A DNA stretch of 64,000 nucleotides, from contig RWJK01001356.1 of the NCBI GenBank assembly GCA_004335835.1, positions 1 to 64,000 on the forward strand. The letters run 5' to 3'. Position 1 is the stretch's first letter; each line of letters starts with the position of its first letter. A program made the translations under genes and the position numbers. Source of the stretch: Scenedesmus sp. ARA3 (lineage: Eukaryota > Chlorophyta > Chlorophyceae > Sphaeropleales > Scenedesmaceae). Below are positions 53,890 through 63,734 of this stretch, piece after piece. The notes under the pieces were generated by a model, which saw nothing but the letters and a program-made list of their open reading frames with translations, did not search any database and had not been told where the DNA came from.

Positions 53890-54453
53890 CGCTTTCATAC
53901 AAGAGCAAGTTTCAATGCGTGGTTTTGATGTAGTGCAGACAACAGCAGATTTTTGCTGACAAAAACAGAGCGCTTGCAGCTGAACAGCTACTGACAGTGA
54001 TCCTGCACTGCCCACCTTCACCTCTGCTGCCAGCATGTCAGCTACTGTTCAAACCGTGTCACGGCTGCCTTGTCGTCACTGTGTCAGGCAAGTACCACTA
54101 ACACTGGCATCGCCAGCTGCCTGCCATGCTACCATCACAGCACCTATGTGATTCAATACTTCTGTACAACATTATTCTGACTGTCAATCATGTCAAACGA
54201 TACCAGGCTGCAAGCAGCAGCGGTGGCAGCAGCAGCAGCATCAGTTGCCAGCCCACCTGCTGAGTGCCAGGTCCTTTTTGTAGCACCACAGCACGCTGGG
54301 CCTCGCCTTCACTGAAGCCTTGCTGAGCATATAGTGCAGGTTGACGACCTGGTCCCTGCCCTTGTCTCCAATGAGCACAAACATAGCCCTCTGGCGGAGC
54401 TTGACACAGTTCTCCACCAGAGTGCGGATCCTGGAGTCCACCTTCTTCCTCAT
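45469..54453 (-). CDS. NAT10: RNA cytidine acetyltransferase NAT10 (Kre33/TmcA family)
   Basis: Makes N4-acetylcytidine in 18S rRNA and tRNA using acetyl-CoA and ATP; expected in the nucleolus. About 1,083 aa, near family size. Exons 5' to 3': 54453-54257, 53310-53139, 52899-52731, 52524-52301, 52069-51925, 51314-51115, 50650-50552, 50296-50067, 49621-49444, 48983-48834, 48602-48495, 48226-48141, 47857-47639, 47440-47047, 46802-46614, 46275-45996, 45680-45469. Phases match and the sum is 3,252 nt. Visible: N-terminal KARPSVLWCYKKDLALSSHKK, DFEALTPNLLARTVETVEGG, Walker A SRGRGKSAALGLAIAG (about residues 289-303), Walker B VIDEAAAIPLPLVK, ASHYKNTPNDL, acetyl-CoA loop SGTGYGSR at the exon 12/13 junction, LTGEH, DYHLILDLLP and a Lys-rich tail. 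An Ala/Gly-rich loop (exon 8) and an Asp/Gln/Ala-rich loop (exon 13) are insertions. Introns contain many partial exon copies. Confidence 0.95.
46477..46558 (-). repeat. Partial copy of the NAT10 exon 15 end
   Basis: The 3' half of exon 15 (LGLQQREVAEIDKELGLPSNQ plus GT) recurs about 135 bp downstream in the sense of the gene. The donor is intact. Confidence 0.85.
46842..46896 (-). repeat. Partial copy of the NAT10 exon 15 start
   Basis: TTTCCTGCAG followed by AYSSNLVDYHLILDLLP recurs in the intron upstream (in gene sense) of the real exon start at 46,802. The acceptor is intact. Exon 15 therefore has copies of both of its ends. Confidence 0.85.
49145..49350 (-). repeat. Two partial copies of the NAT10 exon 9 end
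   Basis: The end of exon 9 (FHKASEAFLQR plus GTA) recurs at about 49,303-49,350 and 49,150-49,200, in the intron that follows in gene sense. The step is about 147 bp. Confidence 0.85.
49687..49845 (-). repeat. Two partial copies of the NAT10 exon 9 start
   Basis: The exon start (YAPGDPVESWLHSVL with its acceptor) is at 49,621. Copies start at about 49,732 and 49,843, steps of about 111 bp. The farther copy has acceptor TAG instead of CAG. Confidence 0.88.
50865..51062 (-). repeat. Two partial copies of the NAT10 exon 6 end
   Basis: The exon end (STNPDWGRAVVRVNVFRAHRQ plus GTGGGT) is copied at about 50,995-51,062 and 50,865-50,933. Both have donors and diverged residues (for example CLGHTTR for FRAHRQ). 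Confidence 0.85.
51352..51436 (-). repeat. Partial copy of the NAT10 exon 6 start
   Basis: The exon start (GAIALGYANIFVTAPSPENL) recurs about 120 bp upstream in gene sense as GAIALGYASIFVTAPSPENL. It has its own CAG acceptor. Confidence 0.87.
51765..51812 (-). repeat. Partial copy of the NAT10 Walker A exon end
   Basis: The end of exon 5 (GKSAALGLAIA) recurs in the following intron about 155 bp beyond the real one, but the donor GT of the copy reads AT. Confidence 0.75.
53365..53572 (-). repeat. Partial copies of the NAT10 exon 2 start
   Basis: The exon start (SHKKKRMKQLKKMSQRGLLDPE) at 53,310 has a long copy starting at 53,467 (157 bp upstream in gene sense). A shorter copy starts at about 53,570, with its middle deleted. 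Confidence 0.87.
53833..53887. repeat. (CTG)n/(CAG)n tract in NAT10 intron 1
   Basis: About 18 CTG units on the + strand, which read CAG in the sense of NAT10. It is not next to a splice site. Confidence 0.85.
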
Positions 54454-54873
54454 GGCTGCTGGTAAGATAAAACAACGTCAAAAAACGGTGCTCATCAACG
54501 AAGCTCGGCCAGGAGGTGCCTGTAATCTGGTTCCGAGCGTACTGTGGCCGCAAGCCGTAACTACTGCTGGCAGAAGTATGCAGGCACCCTCAAGCCCGTT
54601 TAAAACGTTCAATCAGCACCGGCGTATACTTTTCGTGTTTTCTGATAGGCAAGGCTGCTTGCTTTGAGGTTGTAACTGTCAGATGACAAGCCCTTGTTCA
54701 GTGTTGCTCGTTGTTCAGGCAACGGGCCTGGTCGCGATGATAGTATTGCAGCCTAGTAAAAGTAATTGCTGTGATACCGACCTGTAGTCGCCTCCAAAGT
54801 CTGTAGTGCCAGGCACTACTACGTTTGCTTTGGCTCTGCTCCACTTCTTTTTGTGATCAAGCCACGATCTTCA
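54454..54873. promoter_or_regulatory. Divergent promoter region, NAT10 / hydrolase
   Basis: The 420 bp between the start codons of two head-to-head genes must contain both leaders and promoters. It is locally less GC-rich and free of triplet repeats. I see no named element. Confidence 0.55.
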
Positions 54874-57726
54874 ATGCGTTTGGCTGCTTCGCTGCAAAGA
54901 GGAGGCCAGACTCCTTTCCAGGCTTCTCAGACACCTCCACTGAGGCCACGTCGTTGCTCTGTGGTGACACATACGGGCAGGCGTGATACATTGCTGGCTG
55001 GACTGGTAGCAACTGGCAGCTTGCTGCTGCCTCTAGACGATGCAAGCGCAGCTGCTGCCGCACCTGCAGCGCGCAAGCCCTTCTGTGCTGTTGTAGATCA
55101 AGTGGTGCGTGCGTGTGCAGTGTTGCTGCAGTGCAGCAAATGTGATGCCCTTTCAGGGCACATGCAACATAATGCCCAGTGCAGTCAGCTCCCGAGCATA
55201 TCCTGTTATGGTATACAAGCAGCGCACCATCCAGTCCTGCATGTGGCGTTGCAGCAAGCACTCTGGAGGTGACGCTCCCGCGCATGCACCTGAGCAGGCG
55301 CAGCAGCACACGTCACTTGCCTTGTGTTGTTCACATGCCTCACTGTTCAACCTGCGACCTGTTGGACTTGTGCTGTGCAGCCAGCTTGGGCCTACAACAC
55401 GCCATGGCGGGTGAGGCAGCCAGACGCTGCAGCTGATGCAGGGTGCAGCATTGCCGCTGGGAGCGCAGATGCTGCAGACGTAGTAGGCGCTGCTTGCTGC
55501 GTAATGCTTGATGCGTGTTGCTGTTTAAAAGCACAATGTTCTTTATGTGTTGGGGAATTTCAAAGCCGCAAGTGAGGCATGCAGCAGCTGCCCTTGTACG
55601 ACAACTGTGCAAGCCACCAAACCTGCCAGTCAAGTGCACACCAGGCTACCACGCGCTGCAAGACAGCAGTTTCCTGCACTTTCTGGCTTTGTGCTTTGCA
55701 GGAGAACCTTGTCAGATATGCAAACCATTGACATGCCAAGTAACCTGTCCACCGCTGCAATGCTGTCTCCCGCACTTTCTGGCTGTGTGCTTTGCAGGAA
55801 GACCTTGTCAGCTATGCTGGGGGCAAGACGTGGTACCGCTTTGTCAACTACCTGCCGCCTCCCAGCGGATTTATCAACAAGCTGACTCGCAACCTGGCCA
55901 GCAACATCGCACAGGTGTGCAGCGCTGGCTTGCTTGTCACACGGCAGCTTTCATTGATGATGCACTGCAAGGGGTAGAACATAGACAGCAGTGCATGGTG
56001 GCTCCAGCAGCAGATGCGACACCAAGGTTGGCTGCAGCTCTTTGGGGCGCGACAGTCAGCACATGGCAGACATTACAGCTGATGTTCTTTGTGTGCCTGC
56101 TGTGCGCCCATGCACTACCGGCAGCTGGTACGTGTCAGTAGCTAGTGAGCATGATAGAGCCTGCAGCGCACCTGCTCAGCACCTGCATGGCTCCTGCCTG
56201 CCTCACCCTGCTGCTGCTTCTGAAATTGCAGGACAAGGCGCCGCTGCTGGTGCTGGCAGGTGGCTGTGGGCTGCCTGTCTCGTGCTGTGTGGCGTCAGCT
56301 CAGTGCCTGAGGTGTGCTGTGCTGTGCTGCCTGCTGCTTCTATTTGATTGGTTTGCAGGACAAGGCACCGCTGCTGGTGCTGGCAGGGGGCCCCGGGCTG
56401 CCTGTGTCATATTTGGAGCCGCTGGAGCTGATGGCTGGGGTGGGGCGCCAGGTCATCTTTTATGACCAGGTGGGTTGTAGGGTTCTGTTATAGGCGTTTT
56501 CGTTGGTTTTGCATGTATTGTTACAGTGCAGTCTAGTTTTGTTGTGCCTAGAGCAGCTGGAGGTGATGGCTGGGGTGGGGCGCCAGGTCATCTTCTACGA
56601 CCAGGTGGGTCTAAGGTCTCTGTTACATCTGTGATATTGCTTCTCTGAGTGTTAGTTTTTTGTGATCTGTTTGTGTTGTACCTGGAGCTGCTGGAGCTGA
56701 TGGCTGGCGTGGGGCGCCGGGTCATTTTTCATGACCAGGTGGGGTATGTTATTTCAATTTTGCGGTGTCATATTGCTGGATCTGTTGTTATTGTAGTTGG
56801 AGCCGCTGAAGCTGACGGCTGGAGCGGGGCGCCAGGTCATCTTGCACAAGTGGGGACAGGCACTATGACATTGTACCCTGCCTTGCACTGATCGCCACGT
56901 TTTCAAATTTCCTGGTGACAGGTAGACAGCTCACTCGCATGGATATGTGATGGGTGTCTGCTTGCAGGTCGGCTGCGGCAACACATTCCTTGCCAGCAAC
57001 AGCACATGCCCGCCTGCAGACCAGCTAACCCTGGACCTCTACCTGCGTCAGATAGATGCTCTGCGCGAGGCGCTTGGACTCGAGAAGGTGCACCTGTACG
57101 GCCAAGGTATTGGCGGTATGGTGGCACTATCATATGCTGCCTCCAAGCAAGGCGCAGCAGGCGGCGTGCTTAGTGTAACAGCAGCATCCACAGCTAGCAG
57201 CTACAGCCAGTTAGTAACAGATCGGCGAGCAGCACTGAAGGGTCTAGGTGAAGCAGCTGAAGCAGCTTTACTAGCAGCAGATGACGCTGGCAGCAGCAGC
57301 AGCAAAGAGGCAGCAGGTGCGCTGCAGCAGTACACACAGCAGTATGTATGCCGCTCCCCGGCAGCAACAGCAGCATCACCAGCCGGCTGCGCCCGCTTGG
57401 CAGCGCAGCAGCGCAGCAGGCCGGTGTTTGATGCGCTAGCTGGCGGCCGTTACTTCTCTCCTGCAGGAGTTTTAGCAGGCTGGGATGCTCAGGGCTTAGG
57501 GCTTAGCAGCTTGCAGGAAACGCCTGTTCTTGTTACACGGGGCGAGTTTGACGAGGTGTCACACGCTTCAGCGCAGCAGCTGGCAGGGCTGCTGCCAAAT
57601 TGCCAGATGGCTGAGTTTGCTGGTGCTGGCAGCTACCAGCACATCGATGCTTGGGAGCCGCACCTGACGGGTATTGAGCTGCACTTGTGCGCTGCTGAGG
57701 GCTCGCCTATCCCCAAGACAGCGTGA
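54874..57726 (+). CDS. Proline-iminopeptidase-like alpha/beta hydrolase, plastid-targeted, nucleophile Ser replaced
   Basis: About 415 aa. Exons: 54874-55104, 55381-55410 (30-nt microexon), 55798-55914, 56359-56469, 56968-57726; phase 0 throughout, sum 1,248 nt. The N-terminus is Arg/Ser-rich, then GRRDTLLAGLVATGSLLLP and an AXA-like stretch, as in a chloroplast transit peptide followed by a twin-arginine thylakoid signal. The family pattern is clear: LLVLAGGPGLP (oxyanion region, about residues 131-141), RQVIFYDQVGCG, then HLYGQGIGGM where prolyl iminopeptidases have GHSWGG. The nucleophile position (residue 210, codon 57,106-57,108) is Gly (GGT). The later acid (GEFDEVS) and His (GSYQHID) remain. 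Active peptidase function is therefore doubtful; a pseudoenzyme or a base error are the options. Introns carry copies of the exon 3 and 4 ends. Confidence 0.82.
55702..55740 (+). repeat. Partial copy of the hydrolase exon 3 start
   Basis: CACTTTCTGGCTNTGTGCTTTGCAG plus GA(G)AACCTTGTCAG is repeated 96 bp before the real exon at 55,798 (N marks the differing base). The duplication takes in both the acceptor region and the first codons. Confidence 0.78.
56232..56275 (+). repeat. Partial copy of the hydrolase exon 4 start
   Basis: TTGCAG followed by DKAPLLVLAGG recurs 127 bp before the real exon at 56,359. Confidence 0.83.
56550..56850 (+). repeat. Three partial copies of the hydrolase exon 4 end
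   Basis: The exon end (LELMAGVGRQVIFYDQ plus GTGGG) at 56,469 recurs ending at 56,604 and 56,738, and degraded at about 56,850. Steps are 134-135 bp, then shorter. The first two keep GAC CAG|GTGGG. Confidence 0.87.
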
Positions 57727-57896
57727 TGGCATTGCTGGCAACATGTTTAGGCTAGGGAAGTGTGTGGTCGCTTTGACTGGAACACATTGGGGAGACTCTG
57801 GCCCCTCTGCCGGCATGGTGTGCATGGTGACGTTTATTGATACCAGTGTTGTTTGGACAATTGGATGGTGGTACACACAGTCATCTGGTTTGTTGG

Positions 57897-58035
57897 AGCT
57901 GGCAGCTACCAGCACATTGATGCTTCGGAGCCGCACCTGACGAGTATTGAGGTGCACTTGTGTGCTGCTGAGGGCTCGCCTATCCCCAAGACAGCGTAAT
58001 AGCATTGCTGGTAGCATGTTGAGGCTTGGGGAGCA
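57897..58035 (+). repeat. Downstream copy of the hydrolase 3' end including the stop
   Basis: GAGCTGGCAGCTACCAGCAC... through CCCAAGACAGCGTAATAG matches the coding 3' end at 57,623-57,728, 274 bp further on, and extends into matching 3' UTR (GCATTGCTGG). It lies outside the open frame. Confidence 0.85.
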
Positions 58036-60939
58036 GCCTGCCATAGTGGCATTGCTAGTGGCATTGCTTGCCTTCAAGTTGGATGCGTGTGTGGTTGCAA
58101 CCAATTGCAACAATTGCACTGCGACATCTCGTGGGAGTTGCTTCTGTTCCACGAAATGTGCAGATTCTGTGTTTGGTGCGGTTTAACAAGGTGTCGTGTC
58201 TGCTGTCTGTTCCTTGTGTTGACCACTGGATGGTGGGCCAGTTGCAGTGTCCAGAGTTTGCAGCAGGGGCTGCGGCTGCCTAGACAGCCACACCGCGACT
58301 GCAGGCGGTACATGTACATGTACATGTAGCTGTTGCAGCAGTACTCATAATACTATAGCAGTAGCACAAACTTACACGTAAAGTCGGCAACCCAGGTTGC
58401 AGGCCTGTAGGTTTCCCCACAACGCAGCAGCTTGAGGGCTACACTAGTGCCATAAGTGCCACATTTGATGGCACCACAGCAGTGCAATGGCCAGCCTCAC
58501 TGCAAGTGATAACGTAATTCATTGAGGATGTCAAAACCACGTAGACTTGGCAGCTGACATAGCTCCTGACATAGCTCCTGAAATGCACACCTCTTCCCAC
58601 AGAACCTCAACACATATTGTACATCTTCGACACAGTCGCATGCAGCGTTGCTGGACTGCTTTCATGTACTCAATGTACTCAATGACATGCAACTGACTGC
58701 ATCTCTGCAGTGCAACACGTGCACCCTCTGCAACAGGACCCCAGCAGCCTATTGTACATTGTGCAGTGAACAACCTGCACAACGTTTCAAAGAACCCCAA
58801 CTGCATGTCGTCCATCTGTGCAGCGCAACACATGCACGGCAACCTCCATGGACACCGCCCATCTATTGCACATGTGCGCAGGGACACCCATGCACTGTTA
58901 TATCCCTACAACGCAGTGACCTGCGCAGGAACACACACCAAACGCCACATGATCACGACCATGAGTGCGATTGATCGCGTACATACCAAACACCATACAA
59001 CCCCAACAAATCGCACAGCAGCAACAGCGGCAAGGCAGTACAGCATCTTGCAGCTACAACCGCCCACACATCTGCAATGGCTGACCAGCCTAGCAAGCCC
59101 ACAGGTGGCCACTGCCCTACACCTCAACATTTGAGCAACCTCACGCAAAGCTGCATTTTCAGCATCTTTGCAGGACATGTGCACGTGAGGTGATGCCCAG
59201 GTTTGTTGGTTTGTTGCATCTTCATCGGCCTTTTCGGCTTGTGAAGTGCGTGCCCAGCTCCCAGCCAGTGCCTGCTGGCTGAAATGTTTCAACATCCTCC
59301 CCAGCACAGGCGTGCCAGGCGGTGTAGTCAACCTGGTGGAAGTCCAGCCACATGCACACGGTTCAAAAACTACATGTAGGTCCAAGTACACGCTTCACAC
59401 GAGCAGCACCTGCAACCTGGGTACAACACCGTGCAGCATGCGGCCTCCATGAAGTAACAAAGGACAACACATTTTTTACTCCCAAGTAACCAAGAACCAC
59501 AAGTTCCTAAATGCTGCGGTAAGGCCTCTGCTGACTGATGAGGTTTCAGCAGCGACCCCATTACTTTCGGCAGCAGACGCAGCCTGGTGGTGATAGAATC
59601 AGCAGCATATGCAGCCTGGTGGTTATACAGTCATCGGCACACGCAGCTGGTGGTGACACAATCATCGGCACACGCAGCTGTTGGTGACACAATCATCGGC
59701 ACACGCAGCTGGTGGTGACACAATCATCGGCACACGCAGCTGGTGGTGATAAAATCAGCGGCACACGCAGTTGGTGGTGACACAATCATCGGCACACGCA
59801 GCTGGTGGTGACAAAATCATCGGCACACGCAGCTGGTGGTGATACAATCATCGGCACACGCAGCTGGTGGTGATAAAATCAGCGGCACACGCAGCTGGTG
59901 GTGATACAGTCATCGGCACACCATTCAAAAGATGCCTGCACGTCGACGCATGCTGCACATTCACCACCTTTCAACCTGCGTCAACAACCTGCGGCAGCCA
60001 CCTGCGTAACAAGATGCAGCCCAATGAAATATATAACCACAAGTGCAGAGCAACTGTGCTCCCATCACTTGCTTTGATTGCAAAACTCCAGCAACTGCAA
60101 CAGTAATTGTGGCTGAGGCTCGCTCTATGCACCCCTGCTGCTGCTATGCACTTGCAGTTGTCATTCACGAACTTAAGCCGCTGCAGAGCCCCACTGTACA
60201 CATGGCACCAGTGCCCAGGCCCATAACCAGTGCCAAGCCTGCTGCAGCAACTGCACAAACAGCACAGGGGTCAATGCACGCGCCACCCCCTCTTGTGGCG
60301 CGTGCTTTACTGTCAACCTGCTTGCTGTCGGTGTGTGCCCGCACAATAACTAACTGGCTTGCCATGCCACGGTTGCAGGCGATCCATAGCAGTCATCGCA
60401 AATTGCCACGGGCAGACGAGACACAACTTGCCACTTAACGCATTGATGCACAACGGCAGCCATCAGCATGCATCACAGCTAACCACAGTAGCAGCAGGCT
60501 GCAGCCTGTTCACTGTTGCCTTTTAAAATAAGCCGCACAAACCGCCGAGCAGAAGAAAAGAAATTCTTTCAAGCTTGCCTACGTCACAGTCGCCTCACAC
60601 GGGGCAAACTTGGTGTTGTCAAGTCGCGTTGAAACTGCGTTGCTCACGGGTCCGAGGGGCTCCCTGCTGGCCAAACTGCAGCTGCAACCAACACAACAGC
60701 GAGAGCAGCGGCTTAGATGTGCAGCTGTTTGACCTTGTTGGCAGCACTTGAGTTGATGTGCATGAGGGGTTGCACGGCTACCTGGAGTAGCCCTTGTGCT
60801 GCGCTAAAACAACACAGACTTGCCATGGCAATGCAATGCAGCGCAAGACAGGTACTGCGGCTGCAATGGAAGGCAAGGGGAAGTGCCAGCACTGCTAGAA
60901 GCGGCAATAACTGGTGGCGTCCAAGCAATCCACTGTCGG
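58036..60939. other. Convergent intergenic region
   Basis: This lies between the hydrolase and the small membrane-like gene. No exon series was found. It contains a (TACATG)n scrap at 58,310-58,326 and the minisatellite listed separately. Confidence 0.5.
59578..59925. repeat. Minisatellite, about 31-bp unit
   Basis: Roughly eleven tandem units with core CACACGCAGCTGGTGGTGA followed by (C/T)A(C/A)AATCATCGG. Variation is mostly at two positions (ACACAATCAT against ATAAAATCAG), and the first copies are more diverged. Confidence 0.85.
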
Positions 60940-61582
60940 CTACTGTGCCGCACTTGATCCCCTTGAGCGCGTTACAGCATGGGTGCCATCAAACACATAG
61001 GAAGGCAAGCTGCCTAACATCTTGGCTCCCATCATGCGCTGCAGCTCGTGATGTCCTCGACAATCAGCCAGCAGCAGCTGTATAAACTGCAAGCTTTTGA
61101 AGTTGGTGAGTGCACCTGCATCATCTGCTCCTTTGCCCTGATAACGAGGCCACACACATCCTTCACCCTCTGCCACATATTTGTACCCAGTGCGGAATGT
61201 GAAGTATGCAAAAACCCTCACCTGCTCCCAGCCTCTGCTTCAGCTGCTTCATGTAGGATGGCAGGCCGTGCAGCACCTTGACCAGGCCGTGCAGCACCCT
61301 GACCAGCGTTTCAAAGCCAAGGTATACGCAGTCACCCACGTCTCTGAATAAGTCTGGGAACAGAGAGGCAGCCACACTGAGTAGGGCAGCGAACCAGCCT
61401 GCCATGGCCACAGACGCACCAGTCGGGTCCATTGCTGCTGCTGTGCCAGCACCCAGCAGGGCACTGGTCACGGCAGCGCTGCCGATTTTGCGACGGGTTG
61501 GCTCGTCGTAAGGGCACTGCGGCGCCACGACTGCGCTTGGAAGGCCTTCGCCTTGATCGGTAGTGATGGTACACAGGTCCAT
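60940..61582 (-). CDS. Unknown small membrane-like protein
   Basis: Two exons, 61582-61222 and 61115-60940, with a 106-bp GTGAGG..TGCAG intron; phases agree and the product is about 178 aa. The start is the ATG just after an acceptor at 61,589, so a 5' UTR intron is likely. An N-terminal MDLCTITTDQGEGLPS is followed by two hydrophobic stretches (SAAVTSALLGAGTAAA and AMAGWFAALLSVAASLF) that could be membrane helices. A duplicated LVRVLHG/LVKVLHG follows and then LQFIQLLLADCRGHHELQ. I do not recognise the family. Its stop faces the hydrolase gene. If the exon before 61,588 is coding, the protein would be longer. Confidence 0.5.
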
Positions 61583-61699
61583 AACGCTCTGCAGAAGACA
61601 GTAGCAGCACAGAGTCACGCTCGATGCCAAGCAACTGCGCCAGACATCAGACGTGGTAACACATGATACACTTGCAGGAGTAGATTGCTCCTTTTGCTG

Positions 61700-62500
61700 C
61701 GGATGCGCTGAGCTCCATTCCACGTCAGAAAGCGCGGGTACGCAGGTTGTGCAACAACCACAGCACCATGCAAGGCGTTCAGCTCACCTGCCGTGCTTTC
61801 AATCAAAGATCAAGAGAAAGAGAGTGTTGATGGCGTGCTGTAATGCTCAAAAGACTCACAACCTTGAGCTGGCAGGACCGTGGCAAATCGCTTTGAGACT
61901 ACAAGCTGGTCATATGTTTAATGAACTTGACAGATTAAACTTTACTGAACATTTGATGGTTGGCGAAAGGCGGAACCGGGTACAATGCCAGTCCAGGATG
62001 TCATACTCCGATTGAGTCCATTGAATGGGAGATTCCCTGTCCAAATGGCTTCCTCTGGCACTTTCATGCAAGGCTGCCGTATTATTTGAACTCAATGAAT
62101 ACGACGAACCCGTTGCTCGAGAACTGTCTTCGTCGGTATACACGCGCTCCTGGAGTCGGAACGCTGCTTTCTGCTCTGTAGCCATGTGTAGCCCCGCGCA
62201 CGCTGTCGATCCGTCAGCAGAACAATTCAAAGTTGAATCTGATGAAAAGGAGGTCGGTCGTCACGCCAGCGAAGTATCCCGTGGGATGCCACATGGTGCA
62301 TGTGAAGCCATTCAGTACTCTCTGCAGAGAGTACTGCTACGTGATTACAAAACACGCACTGTGGAACGGACAGATTGCTTGATCAGATCAGCACACAATC
62401 AGCATCAACCCTGTAGCAGAGGGACAAGCAGAAGTGCTCGAATTAATTAAAAACTGCCGTAGACTAGTCTACAGTAGACTAAGTCTCAGTCAGCGCCAGT
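61700..62500. other. Region of altered composition with short open frames
   Basis: Codon and base use from about 61,910 to 62,470 is less GC-rich than in neighbouring exons. Open frames of about 90-140 codons exist on both strands (for example minus from 62,182, MATEQKAAFRLQERVYTDE). None shows a conserved motif or splices into the neighbouring gene. It may be the promoter and leader of the 60.9-61.6 kb gene or a small insertion. Confidence 0.35.
62313..62336. repeat. Perfect 24-bp palindrome
   Basis: The half-site CAGTACTCTCTG is followed directly by its complement, with no spacer. A second, 14-bp palindrome (GTAGACTAGTCTAC) lies near 62,459-62,472. Confidence 0.8.
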
Positions 62501-62931
62501 GACTGGCGAGACCGAGTCAGCAGCAGCACCAAGCTGGGTTTGCAAGGGTCGTGAACCAGTCAAGCAGTACCGGGTAAACAAGCAAAACCATGCTGCCGGG
62601 GTCACGCACTCCTTGTGTCCAAACAGAGCCTACGAGCCTGCTGCATCCTTCATTGTCTTGAACAGTGTAGCTGCCATCAGAGCTGCTGCCACAGTCTGTC
62701 AACACAAACCACTATGACATTGATGCTGTGACTACACGACAAACCGCCTGGCCCCACGCATAATTACACACGCACCCAACAGCTGCTGCAGATGCTGGAG
62801 CATGAATCTGTACGATTAAATGCTGGGCGGCCGCTGTAAGCTGCACAGTAGATGCAGCCGTACAGCAGCACAGCCAGTCAAAGTGGTGCTGTGCACACTT
62901 AGCAGAGCTCAACCCAGAGACTGCGCCACTA

Positions 62932-63008
62932 TCAGAACGCCCAGCGCAGCTGCGTTGTGCAAATGTCAGCTGCTGCAAGTGCTGCTGCTTCTGCCAGGAC
63001 CTTCCCAA

Positions 63009-63039
<31 letters not shown>

Positions 63040-63264
63040 AGCCTGCTCAGCCTTGTCACTGCAGGCTGCAGCAGCCACCAGCTCGCTAGCAGCAGCTGCT
63101 GCAACTGCTGTGGGCGATGCCAGCTCCGCTTGCTTGGCGACATCAGCACTTGCAGCAACAGCAGCACTTGCAGCAACGTCAGGTACTGACACAACATCAG
63201 CACCAGTCACAGGCTCTGGTGTGCTGCTGTTGCTGCTGCTTCTGACCCACCGCCGCCGCAGCGA

Positions 63265-63297
<33 letters not shown>

Positions 63298-63734
63298 CTT
63301 ACGGCTTGTGGACTTGGCTTCACCAAACCACAGCTGCTCCATTGTATCAAGCGCAGGCACAGCTTGCCTGCTGCTTGAAACTGCATCAATCTCAGCCTCG
63401 CTGCAGCTGCTGCTGCTGCTGATAGAAGAGCTTGCCGTGTAGACTGCCGTGCTGCTGCTGGCTGCGGCTGCTGCAGTGCTGCTGCTGCTGCTGGTGGCAG
63501 TAACCGTCACAGCGATCCGCTGCCCACTTGCCGCCTGCTTTGTACTGCCTGCTGCTGCAACCTCCTGCTGCTCCTGCACACTGTTGCTGCTGCTGCTGCT
63601 GCCCTGCTGCTTCTGCTTCATTAGCTCGATGTGCACTGAGCTGAGCCACTCCATGACAGCAGCATCTGACCAGGGCTGCTGGAAGGGCGCCCCAGGGCCT
63701 GAAGCCCAGCCCAGGTGGCCTCCGCAAGGCGTCA
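62932..63734 (-). CDS. EMB8-like alpha/beta hydrolase, last exon (partial)
   Basis: The exon opens after CCTGTCGCAG (acceptor at 63,735) in phase 1 and runs to a stop at 62,932-62,934, giving 267 codons including the stop. The first 40 residues (VTPCGGHLGWASGPGAPFQ, then PWSDAAVMEWL) are the C-terminal active-site segment of the EMB8/ABHD1-3/YheT hydrolases; GGHLGW holds the catalytic His. The nucleophile and acid must be encoded beyond the right edge. The remaining 220 or so residues are Ser/Ala/Gln-rich low complexity, an unusual tail for the family. No other exon of the gene was found between 63,735 and 64,000. Confidence 0.72.

Noticed and set aside
62025..62450. A + strand open frame of about 140 codons
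   Set aside because: No family motif, no splice context, and it overlaps equally open frames on the other strand.
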